A stretch of DNA of 64,000 nucleotides from an uncultured Alphaproteobacteria bacterium (GTDB taxonomy: Bacteria; Pseudomonadota; Alphaproteobacteria; RF32; CAG-239). Where the stretch lies: assembly GCA_910576955.1 (NCBI GenBank), contig CAJTJB010000004.1:62001-126000 (forward strand), written 5' to 3'. How positions within the stretch are numbered: position 1 is the first letter of the stretch; every line of letters starts with the position of its first letter. Positions 1 through 5,476 of the stretch are shown piece by piece. A program made the position numbers and the translations under genes. The notes beneath the pieces are model-generated. The model had not been told where the DNA came from and did no database searches. It saw only the letters and a program-made list of their open reading frames with translations.

Positions 1-1
1 T

Positions 2-634
2 GATTTTTCGGGCAAAGGGGAATATTTCTCCAGATATAAATCTGACTTGGATATTAAGAGCTATACGGGTGGTTTGTATTATAAATATGACCGTAACCGA
101 CTGGCCTTTTTGGCAACTTTGTTTGCCGGCAAGTCTGATTTGGACGTGAAAGCCAAACAAAGCTATGTTGAGGCTTCGACTGATGCGATGCAATACGGGG
201 CGTCTGCAGAGCTTGCCAGAAGTTTTGCCATTTCCAGATATTTGAGCCTTGAACCGAGTTTGGGATTGCGCTATATGGCTCTGGATATTGACAGCTTTGC
301 CGATAATCGCGGCAAAACGATAGATTTTGACCTGATGCACTATCTGGAAGCAGAGTTAGGGCTGAAATTTGAATATAACTTCTGCAACGGCCGGTGCTCA
401 AACAAACTGTATGTTAAGCCGAGCGTGCTTAAAACCTTTGCCAAAGGGGCAAAAACCCGCATTACCAAAATGGCAGAAGCCAAAACTTATGATGACGAGG
501 TGTTGGGACGGGTGGAAGCCGGCGGCTCTTTCGGAATTTCAAAAAGCCTTTCCGGATATGCCGCAGCGGGCTATACGTTTGGTGAAGACTATGACGCATA
601 CGATGTTAATGTCGGGCTGAATTATGCTTTTTAA
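2..634 (+). CDS. Outer-membrane beta-barrel protein, C-terminal part (autotransporter-type), 5' end outside window
   Basis: The reading frame is open from the first bases of the window, so this is the C-terminal 210 residues of a longer protein. The visible part has the alternating polar/hydrophobic pattern of amphipathic beta strands (for example YYKYDRNRLAFLATLF, LEAELGLKFEYNF) and ends in the hydrophobic strand NVGLNYAF with a terminal phenylalanine, the signal recognised by the BAM complex. This fits the translocator barrel of an autotransporter or a related outer-membrane protein. The passenger or N-terminal part is outside the window, so substrate and function cannot be told. A strong hairpin terminator follows 21 bases after the stop. 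An internal TTG at 47 could be mistaken for a start, but the frame continues upstream of it. Confidence 0.75.
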   Translation, partial: DFSGKGEYFSRYKSDLDIKSYTGGLYYKYDRNRLAFLATLFAGKSDLDVKAKQSYVEASTDAMQYGASAELARSFAISRYLSLEPSLGLRYMALDIDSFADNRGKTIDFDLMHYLEAELGLKFEYNFCNGRCSNKLYVKPSVLKTFAKGAKTRITKMAEAKTYDDEVLGRVEAGGSFGISKSLSGYAAAGYTFGEDYDAYDVNVGLNYAF

Positions 635-655
635 CAAATTGTGACATTGTGGGAG

Positions 656-692
656 AAAAAGCTCTTCCGGTTTATCCGAAGGAGCTTTTTTT
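656..692 (+). terminator. Rho-independent terminator after the beta-barrel gene
   Basis: AAAAAGCTC..CCGG, loop TTTAT, then CCG..GGAGCTTTTTTT: a nearly complete inverted repeat that ends in a T run. Confidence 0.85.
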
Positions 693-695
693 ATA

Positions 696-724
696 TCAAA
701 AAACCACCGGAGAAGCCGGTGGTT
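696..724 (-). terminator. Terminator of the minus-strand gene at 736-1140
   Basis: Perfect 9 bp inverted repeat AACCACCGG / CCGGTGGTT with a 5 base loop. On the minus strand it is followed by six T, so it ends the leftward transcript. With the terminator at 656-692 it separates two convergent genes. Confidence 0.85.
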
Positions 725-735
725 TGGGGTGATGT

Positions 736-1140
736 TTAAGGTAACATCCGGTGGCTTCCTAAAGAGCCGACACCCGAAAGATAGATTGTTTCAGCCGGAG
801 TGAACTTTTGCTCGGAAATAAAATTCAGGGCGCTGATAAGTTCAGTCGGAACCGGTTGTTCGTATGTTCCGCTTTCTATCTCCCATAAGGTTTTCTCAAT
901 AAATTTTGCATTGTGCGTATCAACCTCCGTGGGATTTTCGAGCTGCTGCAAGTGCGTGAGTTTGTTTGTAAGCAGGGGGACGATTTCCTTTTTTGAGGCG
1001 ACGTTAAACGCAATGATATGCACTTTTTCCAATTTACCTTTGTTGTTTTTGGTGGTAAACGTGTCAATCCAATGCAAATCTTTGTCGGCAAATTGAGGAG
1101 CCGGAATGAGCAAAATGCTCATCATAAAATACTTTTCCAT
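736..1140 (-). CDS. Hypothetical protein, 134 aa
   Basis: I do not recognise this protein. It is soluble by appearance, with no signal peptide or membrane segment, and carries a Lys-rich stretch (TTKNNKGKLEKVH) followed by a possible small alpha/beta domain (VHIIAFNVASKKEIVPLL). The first ATG (1140) has no Shine-Dalgarno motif upstream. The GGAAAAG within its own first codons lies just before the ATG ATG at 1125-1120, so translation could begin at residue 6 or 7 (MMSILLIPAPQ). A good terminator lies directly after the stop, which supports expression as a single gene. It is convergent with the barrel gene and divergent from metG. Confidence 0.55.
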   Translation of the reverse strand: MEKYFMMSILLIPAPQFADKDLHWIDTFTTKNNKGKLEKVHIIAFNVASKKEIVPLLTNKLTHLQQLENPTEVDTHNAKFIEKTLWEIESGTYEQPVPTELISALNFISEQKFTPAETIYLSGVGSLGSHRMLP

Positions 1141-1228
1141 ACAAAAAAATTTTAGATGTACAACAATAATTTTTAATTTACGCTGTTGCTTATAACATAT
1201 TTTTTTATTTAATGCAACTAAAAAATGC

Positions 1229-1256
1229 TTGCAAAATAAATTTTGGCGGTTAAAAT
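1229..1256 (+). promoter_or_regulatory. Probable sigma-70 promoter for the metG leader
   Basis: TTGCAA (1229-1234), 16 base spacer, TAAAAT (1251-1256). The sequence around the -35 (TGCTTGCAA) is the same as before recA. The expected start point (about 1262-1265) is almost at the leader ATG at 1265, so the leader mRNA could be leaderless. Confidence 0.55.
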
Positions 1257-1264
1257 GCGGGGCT

Positions 1265-1330
1265 ATGGAAAAGATTGGTTTTACAAATAACGCGATGATG
1301 CGAATGATGATGGGTTATATCAGGCAATAA
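1265..1330 (+). CDS. Met-rich leader peptide before metG (21 aa)
   Basis: A 21-codon reading frame lies 81 bases before metG. Six of its residues are methionine, five of them clustered as AMMRMMMG (codons at 1295-1312). Known leader peptides of this kind (trp, his, ilv, leu, phe) carry the amino acid whose tRNA charging they sense; here the downstream gene is the methionyl-tRNA synthetase, so the match of amino acid and gene is meaningful. The RNA after it can fold into competing hairpins (see the attenuator entry). GGGG at 1258-1261 is a poor Shine-Dalgarno site, and the promoter position suggests leaderless initiation. That the peptide is made is an inference. Confidence 0.55.
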   Translation: MEKIGFTNNAMMRMMMGYIRQ

Positions 1331-1390
1331 CGCACCCGTCGGCGCTATGGAAAATCAATTTTTAAGAGGCGGGGCAATCCCGTTTTTTTT
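1308..1390 (+). promoter_or_regulatory. Putative Met-responsive transcription attenuator of metG
   Basis: Three mutually exclusive pairings can be drawn. Segment 1:2 pairs 1308-1315 (the last Met codons) with 1334-1341 (ACCCGTCG). Segment 2:3 pairs 1335-1340 (CCCGTC) with 1368-1373 (GGCGGG) as an antiterminator. Segment 3:4 pairs 1370-1373 with 1379-1382 (CGGG/CCCG, extended by G-U and A-U pairs) and is followed by a run of T, as a terminator. A ribosome stalled at the Met codons would hide segment 1 and favour 2:3, letting transcription run into metG. The layout is that of the trp attenuator; its function is inferred from pairing only. Confidence 0.5.
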
Positions 1391-1411
1391 ATTTTTGCAA
1401 AGGAAGCCATA

Positions 1412-2941
1412 ATGAAGAAATATATCACTACTCCGATTTATTATATTAACGGCGCGCCGCATATCGGGCACGCATACACCACCATTTTGGGCGATGTTTT
1501 AAAAAAGTTTGAAACGATGCGCGGCACCGAGGTTTTTTACACCACCGGAACAGATGAACACGGGCAGAAAAACCAATCGAGCCAGCAGGAAAGCGGTTTG
1601 GAACTTAAAGACTTTTTGAAAATGCGCAGTGATAATTTCCGCAACCTCTTTGACAAGATGGATATTGACTATGACTTTTTTGTACGCACCTCCACAGACG
1701 AACACAAAGCGGTGGTGACAGACGCGCTGAACTATATTTTCAACAAAGGGCTTGTGAAGAAAAAATCTTATGAGGGGCTGTATTGCGAGGGGTGCGAACA
1801 GTTTAAAAAGCCGTCGGATTTGGACGAACACGGCAATTGCCCTGACCACCAGAAAGCGCCGAAACTCATCACCGAAGAAAACTACTTCTTCCCGCTTGAA
1901 GAGCACCGCCAATGGCTGATTGACTACATCAACACGCATCCGGACTGGATTAAGCCGGCACGCTATGCGAAAGAGGTTTTGGGAATGCTCAAAGAGCCGC
2001 TGGATGACCTCTGCATTTCCCGTCCGAAAAGCCGCGTTTGGCTCGGCGTTGAGCTGCCGTTTGATAAGGATTTTGTGACCTACATCTGGTTTGATGCGCT
2101 CATTAACTATATTTCCTCCATCGGGTGGAAGTCTGATGGCGATAATACGGCATTTAACGCGCTGTGGGAACACTCGACGCATTTGCTAGCGAAAGATATT
2201 TTGAAGACACACGCCGTTTATTGGCCGATTATGCTCAAAGCTTTAGGCATTAACCCGCCGGAGCACCTGATTGTGCACGGTTACTGGCTCGGTGAGGGCG
2301 GTATTAAGATGTCCAAATCTCTCGGCAATGTGGTTGACCCGTACGAGGTGATGGATTTGATGGGGATTGAACCGTTGCGTTTTTACCTTTGCAACGCGAT
2401 GTCTTTGACCAACGATTCGCAGATTAGCGTTGATTTGCTCAAGCAGGGCTATAAAGTTTTAGCAAATAATATCGGCAACCTGCAGATGCGCGTGTTGAAG
2501 ATGATTGCCAAGAGCACGGGCGGCAAAGTTCCGGCAAATGTTTCGCTTGCGGCGGAAGACAAGGCGCTGCTGGAGGGGATTGCAAACACGTTTGATCGCA
2601 TTTATAAATACGGCGACAGTTCTTTGGAAACCGTGTCCGAACTCTCTAACGAGATTTTGAAAGCGGGCGGCGACGTCAATGCGTATTTTGCTGCTAACGA
2701 GCCGTGGGTTTTAGCCAAAGACGAGAGCAAACGCCAGCGTTATGAAGCGGTGATTTACACCACGCTGGACGCGCTGCGGTTGATTGCGGCGGCGGCGTAT
2801 CCGTTTATGCCGGTGATTTCAGGCAAAATTTTAGCCTCGCTCGGGTGCTCGGCAAAACCGTCGGCGGCGTTTAAGCCTTGCGACCTGCCGGAGGGGGGGC
2901 AGACTGTTGTTGGCGCACCTCTCTTCCCTTTCCTCGGGTAA
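1412..2941 (+). CDS. metG: Methionyl-tRNA synthetase
   Basis: Charges tRNA-Met with methionine in the cytoplasm. The class I signatures are both present: HIGH at residues 17-20 and KMSKS at 299-303. A single zinc knuckle of the type C125-x2-C128 ... C143-x2-H146 lies in the connecting domain, and an anticodon-binding helical domain follows the KMSKS loop. The length of 509 aa fits the shorter MetRS form without the dimerising C-terminal Trbp111 domain. The start ATG follows AAGGAAG at a good distance. The last codons (PFLG) and the stop lie in a dispersed repeat shared with the end of rne; related proteins usually end near LFPR(I/L)E, so the final residues seem to have been replaced. Transcription is probably controlled by the Met-rich leader upstream. 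Confidence 0.97.
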   Translation: MKKYITTPIYYINGAPHIGHAYTTILGDVLKKFETMRGTEVFYTTGTDEHGQKNQSSQQESGLELKDFLKMRSDNFRNLFDKMDIDYDFFVRTSTDEHKAVVTDALNYIFNKGLVKKKSYEGLYCEGCEQFKKPSDLDEHGNCPDHQKAPKLITEENYFFPLEEHRQWLIDYINTHPDWIKPARYAKEVLGMLKEPLDDLCISRPKSRVWLGVELPFDKDFVTYIWFDALINYISSIGWKSDGDNTAFNALWEHSTHLLAKDILKTHAVYWPIMLKALGINPPEHLIVHGYWLGEGGIKMSKSLGNVVDPYEVMDLMGIEPLRFYLCNAMSLTNDSQISVDLLKQGYKVLANNIGNLQMRVLKMIAKSTGGKVPANVSLAAEDKALLEGIANTFDRIYKYGDSSLETVSELSNEILKAGGDVNAYFAANEPWVLAKDESKRQRYEAVIYTTLDALRLIAAAAYPFMPVISGKILASLGCSAKPSAAFKPCDLPEGGQTVVGAPLFPFLG

Positions 2942-3097
2942 AAACCGTGTAATTTTGTGAATTGACTCCAAGATGGAAGCCCCTCTTCAGTCGGGTCAGT
3001 GGCAGCGCCACGGGCATAACTTACTACGCTCCCCTCCTTTGGGGGACATCTTGGGGCACTTCGCAAAATTCCGCGGTTTTTATAGGACCATTAACGG
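2932..3097 (+). repeat. Family A gene-end palindrome, copy A1 (with an inner family C core)
   Basis: Starts with CCTCGGGTAAAAACCGTG, which contains the metG stop codon, and ends with CCGCGGTTTTTATAGGACC. The outer arms are complementary (AAAAACCGTG with CGCGGTTTTT; ATTTTGTGAA with TTCGCAAAAT; CAAGATG with CATCTTG), so the RNA would form one long hairpin ending in U residues that may serve as terminator. A TGGCAGCGCCACGGGC unit of family C sits in the middle. Confidence 0.8.
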
Positions 3098-3324
3098 GTT
3101 GCTGTTTGCTTACGGATGGAATGGTTTCACCCTCTCCTGTCCTCTCCCTCAAGGGAGAGGGACGCATAAGGCGAGCTTATCACATAGACTTTCTCCCCCT
3201 CAAGGGAGAGGGACGTATAAGGTGAGCTTGCCGCAGGGATTTCCTCCCCCTTGAGGGGGGGGAGGGTAGGAGGGGGTGAGGAAAAAAACTTTATTATCGG
3301 GGAATTGCAAGAGGTTTATGGGGC
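3098..3324. repeat. Intergenic family E palindromes between metG and the next gene
   Basis: Three related units of the type CCCTCAAGGGAGAGGGAC or CCCCCTTGAGGGGGGGAGG lie in a row at about 3130-3285. No gene or RNA is recognisable; the short frames here are repeat-derived. Confidence 0.7.
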
Positions 3325-3355
3325 AAAAAAAAGCCTCCGGTCAGGGAGGCTTTTT
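3325..3355 (-). terminator. Bidirectional terminator
   Basis: Stem GCCTCC (3333-3338) / GGAGGC (3345-3350), flanked by A8 on the left and T5 on the right, so it works in both directions; it ends the minus-strand gene at 3372-3878. Confidence 0.85.
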
Positions 3356-3371
3356 GCGCGTTAGAAAAATG

Positions 3372-3878
3372 TTATCTGAAACGGGTGAGCTGCAACAGTC
3401 CGGTTAAAAACCAGCCGAGGGCGATTGTCCCGAGCCCCGCAACAATGCTCGTTTGGCAATAATTGCCGTGGTGGAGCATCAGGAGAATGTTTAGTAAAAA
3501 CAAAAAGCCCGAGATGTAACACATGGTTGTGAAACGGGACATCAGCTTTTGTTTTCGGACTTCGCGGGCGAGGTTTTCGTATAGTGCCGAGCCATGCAGA
3601 AAACAGATGTTGAAACTGTCAAAAAAGATGACGGCAAGTGCCAAAATCCAGATGCAGCGCGGCAGATATGTCCATATAATATCGGTTTTGGGCGGGGTAT
3701 CGCCGATGACAGTCAGGAGAATGCCTGCAATGCCGCCCAGCGCAAACACTGCCCAGTATAACGTGATGATGGATTTAATCTTCTCTTCGCGGCTTGTTTG
3801 CGGTTCGCTTTCCTGCCCGTTGGCAAGAGAACATTTTTTGCTTTTTTCTTTTTTCATAATCGTAATGTTAAGTGACAT
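3372..3878 (-). CDS. Small integral membrane protein, 168 aa, unknown function
   Basis: I do not recognise the family. Residues 1-35 are charged and probably cytoplasmic (MKKEKSKK..EEKIKS). Four hydrophobic segments follow, at about residues 37-58 (TLYWAVFALGGIAGILLTVIG), 70-93, 115-133 and 143-163. The loop between segments 2 and 3 holds a conserved-looking LYENLAREVRKQK. The first ATG lacks a Shine-Dalgarno motif; ATG at residue 8 (MKKEKSK) is an equally possible start. It is similar in size and layout to the membrane protein at 45544-45975, but the sequences do not clearly match. It is transcribed alone and ends at a strong terminator. Confidence 0.55.
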   Translation of the reverse strand: MSLNITIMKKEKSKKCSLANGQESEPQTSREEKIKSIITLYWAVFALGGIAGILLTVIGDTPPKTDIIWTYLPRCIWILALAVIFFDSFNICFLHGSALYENLAREVRKQKLMSRFTTMCYISGFLFLLNILLMLHHGNYCQTSIVAGLGTIALGWFLTGLLQLTRFR

Positions 3879-4385
3879 AATAATTGTTAGTTGTCCGTAA
3901 GCTACTATGCATTCGGGGGGTTGTCAAGCGGTTTTAAAAGAAAGGCTGGCTAAAAAACAATATCAGAACCGGCGAAAGCAGGGCGGCAAATAAAATCAGT
4001 TCGTTGCGCGGGGAGATTGTGCCGCAAGGGATTCCCCTTCCCGTGGAGGAAGGGGATAGGGGATGGGGAGGGATGGATTCAATGTTTTCACCCCCACCCG
4101 TCCTCACTTGCTCCGTAAGGGTGCGCTTATTGCGCGCCCTAACTGCGCTTCGGTCAAGCCAGTTCTAGGGTTTGCTTTGTTGGCGTTGCCGCCAAGTCGC
4201 TCACCAAGCACTGCTATTGCTCTCGGCAAAAACAACACACCGTGTTGTTTTATCCTGCGAGCCCCTCAAGGGGGAGGGGTGTTAAACCGAGGGAGATCCC
4301 TTGAGTGGCAGCGCCACCTGCAACGATTCGAGGGATGACGCCCAACTTGTTGGGATAAAAAAGAGGGGTGGGGCGGTGTGGGGCG
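3879..4385. repeat. Repeat-filled gap with families E, D and B
   Basis: From left to right it holds an E unit of the type CCCCTTCCCGTGGAGGAAGGGG at about 4034-4075, one complete 159 bp family D element (4101-4259) lodged between two halves of an E unit (CACCCCCACCCG and CCCCTCAAGGGGGAGG), and a family B unit (4291-4360) beginning GAGATCCCTTGAGTGGC. The reading frames inside are translations of the repeats. No gene is supported. Confidence 0.75.
4101..4259 (+). mobile_element. Family D 159 bp palindrome-rich element, copy D1
   Basis: A non-coding element made of three small hairpins (AAGGGTGCGC/GCGCGCCCT, TGGCG/CGCCA, CAACAC/GTGTTG), beginning TCCTCACTTG and ending TATCCTGCG. It has the same length as the copies at 55424-55582 and 61188-61346 and a shorter inverted relative at 38718-38843. 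It resembles a MITE, but no transposase gene is in the window. Confidence 0.65.
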
Positions 4386-4850
4386 TTACCATATGCCGGT
4401 TTGGAGGGTGTGGGCGATTTTTTTTGCGCGTTTCGGCGTTTGATGGGCATAGTCCGATTTCAAACATTCGGCGGCAGCGGCGGCGAAGTCTTTGCGTTCG
4501 ACGGCTTGCAGCATTTTTCTGAACCGGCGCAGCCCTTTTATTCCCAGTTGGAAACACATATCCAAGAGCGCATATTGCCGGTCGGGCGTGAGATTTTCAA
4601 AATCCCGCACCGTGCGTTTTAAGCTCTCGTAACAACGCGTGATGTCGTTGCGCAGGAGCATTTTGGCGGCGTTTTTGGTGATGCCGTGCATATAGTCGCC
4701 GAGCGCGCGTTTTTCTTCTGTGGTTGGCGGGTTGTCTTCCAGATTTCGCCCCACGCCGATGGTCAGCTTGCCCCTTGTGCAGCGATATGGCATCAGTTTC
4801 AGTCCCTCGTGTTTGATTAAGCGGTTGCACCAGTCGTTCATATTGTACAT
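4386..4850 (-). CDS. Phage-type lysozyme (glycoside hydrolase family 24)
   Basis: An endolysin-like muramidase that would cut the MurNAc-GlcNAc bond of peptidoglycan. The N-terminal block LIKHEGLKLMPYRCTRGKL followed by TIGVGRN is the GH24 active-site region: the general acid corresponds to E15 (T4 E11) and the Thr of LTIG to T4 T26. The position of T4 D20 is a cysteine (YRCTRG), a variant common in this subfamily. The length of 154 aa is that of a complete domain. The start ATG follows TAGGAG at 7 bases. There is no signal peptide, so export would need a holin or cell lysis; no holin or other phage gene is next to it. It is likely a domesticated or cargo lysozyme. Confidence 0.85.
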   Translation of the reverse strand: MYNMNDWCNRLIKHEGLKLMPYRCTRGKLTIGVGRNLEDNPPTTEEKRALGDYMHGITKNAAKMLLRNDITRCYESLKRTVRDFENLTPDRQYALLDMCFQLGIKGLRRFRKMLQAVERKDFAAAAAECLKSDYAHQTPKRAKKIAHTLQTGIW

Positions 4851-4876
4851 TTTCTTCTCCTATGATGAATTTTGCA

Positions 4877-4903
4877 TAAAAAAAGGCGCTCGTTTCGAAC
4901 GCC
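4877..4903 (-). terminator. Hairpin with T run upstream of the lysozyme gene
   Basis: GGCG-C-TCG / CGA-A-CGCC stem; on the minus strand seven T follow. It sits 27 bases before the lysozyme start, so it either blocks transcription from the right or attenuates lysozyme expression. Confidence 0.55.
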
Positions 4904-5190
4904 GGTTGATTAGTTTGCTTGCTGATAAGCTTATATGTTGTCCCCCTCTCCTAACCTCCCCCTCCAAGGGGGAGGAAAGTTTTGTGGCAAGTTTTTCTCC
5001 AAAGTTCTCCTCTCCCCTCGGAGGGAGAGGATGGGTGAGGGGGATAATATTTTAGCAATTTTGTATAATAAAAAAAAGGACGCAAAATGCGCCCAATTTT
5101 CGAATTATGACGTATCTTAAAACGCCTTGTGTCATAAAGTCAATACTTTTGGGGGATAAAATGCAAAAAAAATCTATAAATGCAAAAAGA
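4904..5190. repeat. Family E repeats in the lysozyme-rne gap
   Basis: CCCCCTCTCCTAACCTCCCCC and its partner CTCTCCCCTCGGAGGGAGAGG lie at about 4938-5042. A weak GGACGCA/TGCGCCC hairpin (5077-5093) has eight T on its minus-strand side. The rest up to the rne promoter is AT-rich without a recognisable feature. Confidence 0.6.
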
Positions 5191-5193
5191 TGC

Positions 5194-5222
5194 TTGCACT
5201 TTTGGGAAAAAAGAATTATAAA
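5194..5222 (+). promoter_or_regulatory. Probable rne promoter and long 5' leader
   Basis: TTGCAC (5194-5199), 17 base spacer, TATAAA (5217-5222), with the TGCTTGCA context seen at recA and metG. The start point near 5229 would give rne an untranslated leader of about 250 bases. RNase E controls its own mRNA through the 5' leader in E. coli; the long leader here allows the same, which is an inference. Confidence 0.5.
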
Positions 5223-5476
5223 GCCCCTGATATTTGCCTGAATAGGGATTTGGCAGAAAGCATCGGCGGTTTGCAGAAATGAATATTAACCTTTGCCGCC
5301 CTGACTTTGCCGCAGAGTTTGCCGTATGGCGTTTCGGGCGGATATCCGGCATAAGCGCCGGCGCGGAACGCAATGAATAACAATAAAACCGCCCCCTTTG
5401 CCGCTTAACCAAGAGAATATAAACCGTATCGCCTGAACATAGCGGGGCGATAATTATTAGTTAGGAAATAACAGTT

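Noticed and set aside
1347..1412. Second leader frame (22 codons) that ends overlapping the metG start
   Set aside because: It runs through the terminator stem and T run, and its start resembles a local duplication of the first leader; coding is doubtful.
5229..5476. tRNA or known riboswitch in the rne leader
   Set aside because: No cloverleaf, T-loop motif or conserved riboswitch core could be found; only a long untranslated leader is supported.
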